From the NCBI RefSeq assembly GCF_009192995.1, contig NZ_SDID01000018.1, positions 1 to 47,736 on the forward strand: DNA of 47,736 nt. Reading direction: 5' to 3'. The notes beneath the pieces are model-generated. The model ran no database searches, was not told the origin of the DNA, and saw only the letters and a list, made by a program, of their open reading frames with translations. Below are positions 26,211-34,657 of the stretch, piece by piece. Both the position numbers and the translations under genes were made by a program. Numbering within the stretch: position 1 is the stretch's first letter; every line of letters starts with the position of its first letter. Origin of the DNA: Sulfurimonas indica (GTDB lineage Bacteria > Campylobacterota > Campylobacteria > Campylobacterales > Sulfurimonadaceae).

Positions 26211-26233
26211 AATACTCCTTTTAATAGAGTATT
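26211..26233 (-). promoter_or_regulatory. Inverted repeat covering the parA ribosome-binding site
   Basis: AATACTC (26211-26217) and GAGTATT (26227-26233) are perfect complements with a 9-nt loop. Read leftward, one arm includes part of the AAGGAG site of parA. Further AGTATT/AATACT copies lie just upstream. It could be an operator for the ribbon-helix-helix protein or an RNA hairpin that hides the ribosome-binding site. Confidence 0.45.
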
Positions 26234-26427
26234 ATATATGTTTTATACTTGAATAATACTTATTAATATTAAAAAGATCTATATTTAATTATAGTAATAC
26301 CATAATACAAATTATAAAAACAATTTTGAAGAAAATGCTTTCCTAGAGAAGTATATACATTGAATAAATAGAATGAAAGAATTTAGGATATAGAGTCCTT
26401 ATATAACTCCTACAAACGACTTTTTGA

Positions 26428-26433
26428 TATAAT
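26428..26433 (+). promoter_or_regulatory. -10 box before hsdM
   Basis: TATAAT lies 44 bp before the hsdM start. It is the most likely promoter for the long rightward defence operon. The 26234-26427 stretch is AT-rich and holds no other recognised site. Confidence 0.45.
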
Positions 26434-26477
26434 AAATAAAAATAAAATTTGTTATACAAAAAAGGTCACAATCAATC

Positions 26478-28046
26478 ATGACAAAAGCTAAAGCATCGAA
26501 AAAACAAAAGAGTATGGAAGAGACTCTTTGGGAGAGTGCAAACAAACTTCGCGGTACTGTAGAGTCCAGCGAATATAAACATATCGTTCTTGGGCTTATC
26601 TTTTTAAAATTTGTTAGTGATAAGTTTGAAGAGAGAAAAGAACAACTCATAGCTGAGGGAAAAGAGGTATTTGTAGATATGGTGGAGTTTTACACTATGG
26701 AGAATGTTTTTTATCTTCCTAAAATCTCAAGATGGTCGTACATAAAACAACATGCCAAACAAGATGATATAGCCCTCAAAATAGATACTGCATTAGCAAC
26801 CGTTGAGAAAAATAACCCATCGCTTAAAGGTGCTTTACCAGATAATTACTTTTCAAGGCTTGGACTTGATGTGAGCAAACTCTCATCTCTTATAGATACT
26901 ATCAACAACATTAACACAATAGAAGACAAGTCACACGATATAGTTGGAAGAGTGTACGAGTACTTTTTAAGTAAATTTGCCATAGCTGAGGGAAAAGGTA
27001 AAGGGGAATTTTACACTCCAAAATCTATAGTAAACCTTATAGCCAATATGATAGAACCATATAAAGGTAAGATATACGATCCTGCTTGTGGAAGTGGTGG
27101 TATGTTTGTGCAGTCTATGAAGTTTGTAGATGCACACAATGGGAACAAAAAAGATATATCTATTTACGGACAAGAATATACTGCAACTACTTACAAACTG
27201 GCAAAAATGAACTTAGCTATCAGAGGAATATCTGCAAATCTTGGAGATGTACCAGCCGATACATTTCACAAAGACCAACACCCTGATCTAAAAGCTGACT
27301 TCATCATGGCAAATCCTCCATTTAATCAAAAAGATTGGCGAGGGGAAAATGAACTACTAGATGATCCACGATGGGCAGGGTATGAAGTGCCTCCAAAATC
27401 AAATGCAAACTATGCTTGGATACTAAACATGGTATCTAAACTATCTGTTAACGGTGTAGCTGGATTTATCTTGGCAAATGGAGCATTAAGTGGTGGTGGT
27501 GAAGAATATAAGATACGAAAAAAACTTATAGAAAATGACTTAGTAGAGGCTATTTTAATACTTCCTCAAAATATGTTTTATACAACCAATATAAGTGTAA
27601 CTCTTTGGATACTAAATGCCAATAAAAAAGAGAGAACTTTTGAGCAAAATGGTAAAACTAAAACTCATAGAGATAGAACTAATGAGATACTTTTTATGGA
27701 CTTACGACAAAAGGGAGTGCCTTTTGAGAAAAAATATATTCAATTTGATGAAGAGACCATCGAAGAAATAGCATCTACTTATCACACTTGGCAAAGTGAT
27801 AAAAAAGTATATGAAGATATACCAGAGTTTTGTTACTCTGCTTCTAAAGAAGAAGTAGCAAAAAAAGATTACTCACTTGTTCCTAGTAAATATATAGAGT
27901 TTATAAATCGTGATGAAAATATAGACTTTGATACAAAAATGAAAAAACTACAAAGTGAGTTTAAAACTCTGTTAGAAGAGGAAGAAAAATCTAAAAAAGA
28001 ACTATTAACAGTATTTGAAGAGTTGGGTTATGAAATCAAACTATAA
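26478..28046 (+). CDS. hsdM: Type I restriction-modification DNA methyltransferase subunit
   Basis: HsdM is the S-adenosylmethionine-dependent adenine methyltransferase of a type I system. The 522-residue protein has the N-terminal HsdM helical domain (about 10-150, starting ESANKLRGTVESSEYK). The SAM-binding motif DPACGSGGMFVQ starts at D201, and the catalytic NPPF is at 279-282. It also has FILANGALSGGG. All key motifs are intact. It overlaps hsdS by 17 bp and heads an operon running to mcrC. Confidence 0.96.
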   Translation: MTKAKASKKQKSMEETLWESANKLRGTVESSEYKHIVLGLIFLKFVSDKFEERKEQLIAEGKEVFVDMVEFYTMENVFYLPKISRWSYIKQHAKQDDIALKIDTALATVEKNNPSLKGALPDNYFSRLGLDVSKLSSLIDTINNINTIEDKSHDIVGRVYEYFLSKFAIAEGKGKGEFYTPKSIVNLIANMIEPYKGKIYDPACGSGGMFVQSMKFVDAHNGNKKDISIYGQEYTATTYKLAKMNLAIRGISANLGDVPADTFHKDQHPDLKADFIMANPPFNQKDWRGENELLDDPRWAGYEVPPKSNANYAWILNMVSKLSVNGVAGFILANGALSGGGEEYKIRKKLIENDLVEAILILPQNMFYTTNISVTLWILNANKKERTFEQNGKTKTHRDRTNEILFMDLRQKGVPFEKKYIQFDEETIEEIASTYHTWQSDKKVYEDIPEFCYSASKEEVAKKDYSLVPSKYIEFINRDENIDFDTKMKKLQSEFKTLLEEEEKSKKELLTVFEELGYEIKL

Positions 28047-29202
28047 ACCAATCGGGGAATTTATACAACTTGTTGATAATCGAAATAGTGAACTTAAAAA
28101 TCTTCCATTAATTGGTGTAACAGTAAATAAAAAGTTTATTCCATCAGTTGCAAATACTGTCGGTACAAATATGAAAAACTATAAGTTGATTAAAAAAAAT
28201 CAATTTGCCTGTAGTCTTATGCAAGTTCGAAGAGATGGTAAAATACCAGTAGCACTCATGGAAGATGAAGAAGCAATTATCTCACAAGCCTATCCCGTAT
28301 TTGAGATAATAGATACTAATAAATTATTACCTCAATATTTGATGATGTGGATGAGTAGAAGTGAGTTTGATAGAGAAGCATGTTTTTATGCTGTTGGTGG
28401 AGTAAGAGGAAGTTTAGAGTGGGAAGACTTTTGTGCTATGCAATTACCAGTCCCATCAATAGAAAAACAAAGAGAGATGGTAAAAGAGTACAAAACTATC
28501 ACAGATAGAATCAAACTCAATGAACAACTTAACAAAAAGCTAGAAGAGACTGCACAAGCTATCTATAAAGAGTGGTTTGTGGATTTTGAGTTTCCAAATA
28601 AGGATGGTAAGCCTTATAAATCTAATGGTGGGGAGATGGTTTATTGTGATGAGTTGGATATGGAAATACCTGTTGAATGGAATTATACAGAACTTACAAA
28701 GCTTTCAGATATAACAGCTGGTGGTGATAAGCCTACAAATGTAACACATGTACAAAGTAATAATTTTAATATTCCAATATATGCAAATAGCACCGAAAAA
28801 GAAGGTTTATATGGTTTTACTAATCAAGCAAAAATAACAAAAAAAGCAATAACAATTTCAGCTAGAGGTGCAATCATTGGTTATACAGTACTACGATTAA
28901 GCCCATTTGTACCAATTGTAAGGCTAATCGTTATTGTTCCAAAAAAGGAGGAACTAACTAATTATTTATACGAGACAGTTAAAAACTTTACATTTCATAA
29001 TGAATCTTCAGCTCAAGGACAACTGACAGTACCTAGTATTTCATTATATAAAATATTAAAACCAAATTCTCGTACTTTAAAAAAATTTCAAAACTTAACA
29101 AATGTACTTATAAATATTAAAGAGAATCATAAATTTGAAATAGACTATTTAAAGAAATTCAAGGCAGTATTACTTTCAAAAATGGCAACTATTCAGGATT
29201 GA
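28030..29202 (+). CDS. hsdS: Type I restriction-modification specificity subunit
   Basis: HsdS recognises the bipartite target. This protein of about 390 residues has two variable target-recognition domains (about 1-150 and 200-360). The first ends in LPVPSIEKQREMVKEY, and the central conserved helices run LNEQLNKKLEETAQAIYKEWFVDFE. The second domain ends with a shorter helix pair. The ATG at 28030, inside the end of hsdM, is preferred; a TTG at 28015 is in frame upstream. Target sequence cannot be predicted. The second domain is very AT-rich, consistent with domain swapping. Confidence 0.9.
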   Translation: MKSNYKPIGEFIQLVDNRNSELKNLPLIGVTVNKKFIPSVANTVGTNMKNYKLIKKNQFACSLMQVRRDGKIPVALMEDEEAIISQAYPVFEIIDTNKLLPQYLMMWMSRSEFDREACFYAVGGVRGSLEWEDFCAMQLPVPSIEKQREMVKEYKTITDRIKLNEQLNKKLEETAQAIYKEWFVDFEFPNKDGKPYKSNGGEMVYCDELDMEIPVEWNYTELTKLSDITAGGDKPTNVTHVQSNNFNIPIYANSTEKEGLYGFTNQAKITKKAITISARGAIIGYTVLRLSPFVPIVRLIVIVPKKEELTNYLYETVKNFTFHNESSAQGQLTVPSISLYKILKPNSRTLKKFQNLTNVLINIKENHKFEIDYLKKFKAVLLSKMATIQD

Positions 29203-29235
29203 TGCAATAAAATCTATTATAGGAGACAAAAAGAG

Positions 29236-31293
29236 ATGAGTGTTAAAACAAACCTACATGGACGATTAAGAAATACACCTTTACCTGTTAATCAAGGACT
29301 AATGCCTCTTTTTGAAGCTGTTGTAAACTCTATTCATTCTATAGAAGAGTATGGAGAAAAAAATGGACGTAATATCCGTGATAGAAGTATTGTTATTGAC
29401 ATCGCGAGAAAAACTCAAACTGTAGCAGACTTAGATGATACTAAAACAAAACGAGGTGTTAATGCTCAAAGTGAGATTACAGGGTTTAAAATAACTGACA
29501 ATGGAATAGGTTTCAACGATGATAATTATCAATCGTTTGAGACATTAGATAGTGAATATAAGATTGATAAAGGTTGTCGAGGTGTTGGGCGTTTATTGTG
29601 GTTAAAAGCATTTGATACTGTAAGTGTTGTAAGTATTTTTAAAAATCATAGAAAGATGACAAAAAGGACTTTCACTTTTGATGCACATTCTGGAGTTAGT
29701 GATCCAATAGATGAAACTGTATCTAATAGTGAAATCAAAACCATAGTGACATTAAATGGGTTTCATAAAGATTATAGAAAAGCTTCATCAAAAACTACAT
29801 ATAAAATTGCAGAAAGTTTACTAGAACATTGTCTTTGGTATTTTGTACGAGAGAGAGGTGTTCCTAAAATTGTAATACGGGACAAGGAAGAAAGTATATC
29901 TTTAGATGATTTATATGAAGAATATATGACTGCTTCAGCAGTTCCTGATAGTATTACAATAAAAGAGCAAAAATTCGATCTAATTCATATAAAATCAAAG
30001 CCCTCTTCAAATAAAGTACACTCAATTTCATATATTGCGGCGAGTCGATTTGTTAAAGAAGAAAGCATAGAAAAAAGTATTCCTGGTTTGTATGGAAAAT
30101 TGAATGATGGAACAAACGACTTTATTTATAAATGTTATATAAGTTCAGAGTTTTTGGATGAAAGAGTGCGACCAGAAAGAACTGGTTTGGATATTGTGGA
30201 TAATTCTGAAGGTTTAATATCTGAGTTTGAAATATCATATAAAGATATAAAAGAAGCAGTGTTGAAAAAAACTGAAAAATTTTTAAAGTCTTATTTAGAA
30301 GATAATTTAAATGCCAGTAAAGAGAGAGTTAATAATTTCGTAGAAACTAAAGCACCTCGTTATCGTCCAATAATGTCAAGAATTCCTGAGAATAAATTAA
30401 ATGTTGATCCTAATATTTCAGACAAAGATTTAGATTTAATTTTACATAAATATTTATATGAAATTGAAAAGGATGTAATAGACAGAGGTCATTCAATTAT
30501 GGTACCTGAAGCACATGAAGACTCTGAAGAGTACCAAAAACGTCTACAAAATTATTTAGGTGATGTTGAGGATATAAAAAAATCAGATTTAGCAAACTAT
30601 GTTTCACATAGAAAGGTGATTTTAGATTTATTGGAAGCTTCAATTCAACGGCGAGAAGATGGTAAATATGCAAGAGAAGAACTTATTCATGATCTTATAA
30701 TGCCAATGCAAAAAGAATCTAATGAATTACGCTTTGATGAGATGAATTTATGGTTGTTAGATGAAAAATTAGCATTCCATAACTATTTAGCTTCAGATAA
30801 AACACTTAACTCAATGAGTATTACAGATTCAAAATCTACTAAAGAACCAGATTTACTTGCATTACATGTTAGAGATAATCCCATACTTGTTTCGGAAGAT
30901 AATAACTCACCTCTAGCTTCTATGGTTGTTGTAGAAATCAAAAGACCTATGAGAAACAATATGAAATCAGGGGAAAAAGATGATCCTATTGAACAAGCAT
31001 TAGGATACTTAAATAGAATCAGAAATGGAAAAGTTACAACTGCTCAAGGACGACATATTCCAAATGCAAATAGATTGCCTGGCTTCTGCTATATTGTAGC
31101 TGACCTTACTGATACATTAGTATATAGATGTAAAATGTCTAACTTAACACCTACTGATGATGGTATGGGTTATTTTGGTTTTAATAAAGAGTTTGAAGCA
31201 TATATTGAAGTAATCTCGTTTGATAAATTAGTTCAATCTGCAAAAGAAAGAAATAGAGCATTCTTTGATAAATTGGGGTTACCAGCAACATGA
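29236..31293 (+). CDS. GHKL ATPase fused to a PD-(D/E)xK-like nuclease (candidate defence protein)
   Basis: This 685-residue protein has an N-terminal GHKL ATP-binding domain. The N box is FEAVVNS with E27 and N31, the G1 motif is ITDNGIGF (D88, G90, G92), and the glycine lid is GCRGVGR (113-119). A central region of about 350 residues has no recognised domain. Near the C-terminus EPDLLALH (D539) and VVVEIKRP (E567, K569) match the PD-(D/E)xK nuclease spacing. It has a good ribosome-binding site (GGAGA) and starts 33 bp after hsdS. It overlaps the next gene by 4 bp. I infer an ATP-controlled nuclease working with the two downstream proteins against foreign DNA. I recognise no named system for it. 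Confidence 0.7.
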   Translation: MSVKTNLHGRLRNTPLPVNQGLMPLFEAVVNSIHSIEEYGEKNGRNIRDRSIVIDIARKTQTVADLDDTKTKRGVNAQSEITGFKITDNGIGFNDDNYQSFETLDSEYKIDKGCRGVGRLLWLKAFDTVSVVSIFKNHRKMTKRTFTFDAHSGVSDPIDETVSNSEIKTIVTLNGFHKDYRKASSKTTYKIAESLLEHCLWYFVRERGVPKIVIRDKEESISLDDLYEEYMTASAVPDSITIKEQKFDLIHIKSKPSSNKVHSISYIAASRFVKEESIEKSIPGLYGKLNDGTNDFIYKCYISSEFLDERVRPERTGLDIVDNSEGLISEFEISYKDIKEAVLKKTEKFLKSYLEDNLNASKERVNNFVETKAPRYRPIMSRIPENKLNVDPNISDKDLDLILHKYLYEIEKDVIDRGHSIMVPEAHEDSEEYQKRLQNYLGDVEDIKKSDLANYVSHRKVILDLLEASIQRREDGKYAREELIHDLIMPMQKESNELRFDEMNLWLLDEKLAFHNYLASDKTLNSMSITDSKSTKEPDLLALHVRDNPILVSEDNNSPLASMVVVEIKRPMRNNMKSGEKDDPIEQALGYLNRIRNGKVTTAQGRHIPNANRLPGFCYIVADLTDTLVYRCKMSNLTPTDDGMGYFGFNKEFEAYIEVISFDKLVQSAKERNRAFFDKLGLPAT

Positions 31294-32777
31294 AATTAAC
31301 TTTTTATACCAGAGATAGAGGCTTTAGGATACCTAAAAGTAGTAACTTGTCCGTATATTTAATAAAGGATAATTGGAATGACTTTAGTTTTAGAACTTTA
31401 TATCAGATTACCCTTTTTGATGACAAAGGAACTGAATATGATTTAGGCTATATCAAGATAGCTAACTTTGGTCAAACTACAGAAGAAAGGTTGGAACTAC
31501 CAACAGAATTTGAAGAACTTGATCAGAGATTCTTTTCATTGGGACAAAGTTCTGAGTATTATGTAACCATACAAAAATTAAATCCACAGTTGAAAGAGTT
31601 ATTCCTAACAAATATTAGAGATATAGTTTTTGATAAAGAATTGCAGTTAAAAGCGTTAGAAGAAGAAGTAACTAGAACATCATTACTTAGAGATACTAGT
31701 ATTGTAACAGTAAAAGAACAGTATTTTAGGATATTGAATGGTGATGCAATTTTAACCCCTTATAATTTTAAGTATAAAACAAGACAGAGTAACACTGAAG
31801 CAGGATATAAATTAACATTTAATGTGGAACCTAAAAGTAATCCTCCAACCAATATTCATATTTTAATTGGCAGAAATGGGGTTGGTAAAACCCACTTACT
31901 TAATAATATGGTAAAAAGCTTTTTACAACTTGATGAATCAAAAGGTAGCTTTCAACAAATAAAAGATGAATGGGAAGATTCGGGAGAGTTTTTTTCCCGT
32001 GTTGTTTCAGTATCATATAGTGCTTTCGACCCATTTCAGCCATATTCAGAGAAGGAATATCCCAATTATTCTTATATAGGATTAAAAAAAACAGATGAAA
32101 ATACAACTAAAAATCATGCTGAATTAGCAGAAGAGTTTTCGAATAGTATAGAACATTGTTTCAGGACGGGGAAAAAAGATAAGTGGCTAAATGCAATGCA
32201 AAGCCTAGAATCATCAACATTATTTAATGAAATCAATATTGCGCATATTGCAGAGGAGTCTGTAAAAGCTAAAAATATTAAGAAAATATTTAAGAGATTA
32301 AGCTCTGGGCATTCCATTGTTTTATTAACACTAACTAAATTAGTAGAAAAAGTAGAAGAAAAAACTTTAGTTTTATTAGATGAACCAGAAGCTCATTTGC
32401 ACCCTCCACTTTTATCAGCATTTATAAGGTCTTTATCAGATTTACTAGTGAATAGAAATGCAGTTGGAATTATAGCTACTCATTCACCAGTAATAGTACA
32501 AGAAGTACCAAAAAGCTGTGTATGGAAATTAAGTAGATTTAGATATGAAGCAAAAGCTGAAAGATTTGAACATGAAACTTTTGGTGAAACAATTGGGAAA
32601 ATTACTCGTGAAGTTTTTGATTTGGAAGTTAATGAATCTGGATTTTATAAGCTACTTAGTGATGATGTAAATGATGGTAAAACTTATGAACAGATTGTTC
32701 AAAAGTATAATGGTCAATTAGGTTTTGAAGCTAAATTGTTGTTGAGAGCCCTATTAAACAATAAAATAGAGAGTTAA
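31290..32777 (+). CDS. ABC/OLD-type AAA ATPase, PtuA-like
   Basis: This is a 495-residue ATPase. A domain of about 180 residues with no recognised relatives precedes the ATPase core. The core has Walker A GRNGVGKT (194-201), an ABC signature-like LSSGH (337-341), Walker B LVLLDEPEAHLHP with D364 and E365, and the switch histidine in THSP (H398). This combination is seen in SMC/OLD/PtuA-type defence ATPases. Its start overlaps the GHKL gene by 4 bp and its stop is 4 bp before the HNH gene, so the three genes are one unit. Pairing of such an ATPase with an HNH protein resembles Septu, but the extra GHKL-nuclease does not. Confidence 0.75.
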   Translation: MKLTFYTRDRGFRIPKSSNLSVYLIKDNWNDFSFRTLYQITLFDDKGTEYDLGYIKIANFGQTTEERLELPTEFEELDQRFFSLGQSSEYYVTIQKLNPQLKELFLTNIRDIVFDKELQLKALEEEVTRTSLLRDTSIVTVKEQYFRILNGDAILTPYNFKYKTRQSNTEAGYKLTFNVEPKSNPPTNIHILIGRNGVGKTHLLNNMVKSFLQLDESKGSFQQIKDEWEDSGEFFSRVVSVSYSAFDPFQPYSEKEYPNYSYIGLKKTDENTTKNHAELAEEFSNSIEHCFRTGKKDKWLNAMQSLESSTLFNEINIAHIAEESVKAKNIKKIFKRLSSGHSIVLLTLTKLVEKVEEKTLVLLDEPEAHLHPPLLSAFIRSLSDLLVNRNAVGIIATHSPVIVQEVPKSCVWKLSRFRYEAKAERFEHETFGETIGKITREVFDLEVNESGFYKLLSDDVNDGKTYEQIVQKYNGQLGFEAKLLLRALLNNKIES

Positions 32778-32781
32778 TATA

Positions 32782-33609
32782 ATGAGAATAATTACAAAAC
32801 CAAGTATTTCTCCTCTTAGAACATATGTGAGGTGTTACTCGAGTTATAGAATTGCTGCCAAAAATAATTTTAGAGCTATTGCAAAATTTATTGATATTCA
32901 ATCTTTAGACTATGATCGAAGAGCCAACAATAAAAACTTATATACATTTTCAGTGCACACTCATGTACATGGGCATATATCAAAAAATGAAATGGTTAAA
33001 TTATATAATGATAAAATGGTAAAACATCCTACAGGACGAAAAATATATGACAAATTAATGGGACTAGCCCCATTGGATCGATGCCCTTTTTGTGGTATTG
33101 GAAGAGTAAAAACATTAGATCACTATTTACCCGAAACAAAGTTTCCAACTTTTTCTGTATTACCTTATAATTTAGTGGCAAGTTGTAGAGATTGTAACAT
33201 CGGCAAATCTACACATTTTGCAAGCACACAAAATACACAAACTATACATCCATATTATGATGACTATACACATGAACAATGGCTATATGCAAAAGTTTTA
33301 GAGTCTATTCCTGTATCGATTGAATTTTATGTTAATCCTCCTAGCCATTGGGATCAAGTAGATAAAGATAGGGTTCAAGAGCATTTTAAGAGTTATGAGC
33401 TAGCTGAAAGATTTTCTATTGAAGCATCAAATGCTTTAGCTGATTTAAGAGAAGAGTTTATACTATACAAGTCTAGCCCTAGTATTATTCAAAAAGAATT
33501 AAAGAAAAAAGCAAAAGTGTATGAAAGTAGATATAAAAACTCTTTTGAAACAGCTATGTACCAAGCATTGTACAAAAGTCAATGGTATTGTAATGGAGGA
33601 TATGCTTAA
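32782..33609 (+). CDS. HNH endonuclease, PtuB-like
   Basis: This 275-residue protein has a zinc-bound HNH core. CPFC lies at 101-104, DH at 113-114 in TLDHYLPETKFPTFS, N130 in LPYNLVAS, and CRDCN at 135-139. About 95 residues precede the core and 130, mostly helical, follow it. In Septu-like systems an HNH protein of this kind cuts nucleic acid when released by its ATPase partner. It ends in TAATG, the ATG being the start of a 23-codon relic frame. Function is inferred from the motif and the operon. Confidence 0.8.
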   Translation: MRIITKPSISPLRTYVRCYSSYRIAAKNNFRAIAKFIDIQSLDYDRRANNKNLYTFSVHTHVHGHISKNEMVKLYNDKMVKHPTGRKIYDKLMGLAPLDRCPFCGIGRVKTLDHYLPETKFPTFSVLPYNLVASCRDCNIGKSTHFASTQNTQTIHPYYDDYTHEQWLYAKVLESIPVSIEFYVNPPSHWDQVDKDRVQEHFKSYELAERFSIEASNALADLREEFILYKSSPSIIQKELKKKAKVYESRYKNSFETAMYQALYKSQWYCNGGYA

Positions 33610-33680
33610 TGACAAAATTTACAGAAGAAAAACTAAAACTATCACTTATAGATTTACTTAAAACAAAATGGAATCAATGA
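33609..33680 (+). pseudogene. Relic of an hsdR 5' end (23 codons)
   Basis: The frame begins with ATG overlapping the HNH stop (TAATG) and reads MTKFTEEKLKLSLIDLLK. This closely matches the HsdR start MSKFTEEKLELAFIKLLE encoded at 34650. It stops at 33678-33680. Shifting frame once continues the similarity for a few residues (QNGINDEY against EQGISYQY). It is either a duplicated or replaced hsdR start left by recombination, or a short coupling peptide: its stop overlaps a possible Fic start as ATGA. Confidence 0.65.
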
Positions 33681-34657
33681 TGAATATCTACACCCCACCA
33701 TATACCATAACTTCAAAAATGTTAACACTTACAAATGATATAAGTGAGATGATAGCTACTATCTCAACTATCAAAAAAGAGAGAAACACTCCTATTCTTC
33801 GTAAAAAAAACAGAGTTCGCTCCATCACAGGATCTTTACAAATAGAGGGCAATACACTTAGTCAAGAGGAGATAACAGCCATTATAGATGGTAAACGAGT
33901 GCTTGGCAGTGTAAAAGAGATAGAAGAGGTAAAGGGTGCTATAGAGTCTTATGAACATATCCACGAGTATGATCCTAAAAAGTTAGAGGATCTCTTGTTG
34001 GCTCATAAGTTAATGATGGGAAATATACTCAATAATGCAGGAGAATTTAGAGCTTCAAATGTAGGAATATATGGCAAAGATGGGGTAAGTCATGTGGCAC
34101 CTCCACCATATAAAGTTCATGATCTGATGAGAGATCTGTTTGATTGGTTGGCGATTACAAAAGAGCATCCTCTTATAGTTAGTAGTGTGTTTCATTATGA
34201 GTTTGAGTTTATTCACCCCTTTAGTGATGGCAATGGTAGAATTGGGCGACTTTGGCAGAGTGTTATACTTGGTAGTTTTAGAGAGATTTTTTATTTTATT
34301 CCTATAGAGAGTGTAGTTAAAGAGTATCAAAGTGAGTATTATAAAGCTTTGGAAGAAGCTGGAAGTTGTGGAGAAAGTACACCTTTTGTAGAGTTTATGC
34401 TAGAGAGTATTCAAAAAGCAGTTAGTGATTTTATAAAAGAGTATCAAAAAAGTGACCCAAAAAGTAGCCTAAAAAGTGACCAGAAAATTTTTACTTTGAT
34501 GTTGCAAGATAGTAAAATTACTATAAAAGAGTTGTCATTAAGACTTGCTATGAGTGAATCAGGTATAAAAAAAGCTATAAACAAACTCAAACAAGAGGGG
34601 AAAATCAAAAGGGTAGGCAGTGCAAAAGGTGGCTACTGGGAAGTGTATGATGAGTAA
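33677..34657 (+). CDS. Fic-domain AMP-transferase with N-terminal inhibitory helix
   Basis: Fic enzymes usually transfer AMP from ATP to a hydroxyl of a target protein. This protein of about 326 residues has the active motif HPFSDGNGRIGR (H180). The inhibitory helix motif SLQIEG (S53, E57, G58) marks class II autoinhibited Fic proteins. The last 60 residues form a winged helix (SESGIKKAINKLKQEG) likely to bind DNA. The start may be 33677, 33680 or 33668; 33677 overlaps the relic frame stop as ATGA. It lies between the HNH gene and hsdR, a position where accessory genes are often found in type I loci. The target is unknown. Confidence 0.85.
   Translation: MMNIYTPPYTITSKMLTLTNDISEMIATISTIKKERNTPILRKKNRVRSITGSLQIEGNTLSQEEITAIIDGKRVLGSVKEIEEVKGAIESYEHIHEYDPKKLEDLLLAHKLMMGNILNNAGEFRASNVGIYGKDGVSHVAPPPYKVHDLMRDLFDWLAITKEHPLIVSSVFHYEFEFIHPFSDGNGRIGRLWQSVILGSFREIFYFIPIESVVKEYQSEYYKALEEAGSCGESTPFVEFMLESIQKAVSDFIKEYQKSDPKSSLKSDQKIFTLMLQDSKITIKELSLRLAMSESGIKKAINKLKQEGKIKRVGSAKGGYWEVYDE

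Noticed and set aside
26399-26650. Minus-strand frame over the hsdM start
   Set aside because: It covers the hsdM promoter and 5' end and has no ribosome-binding site or domain.
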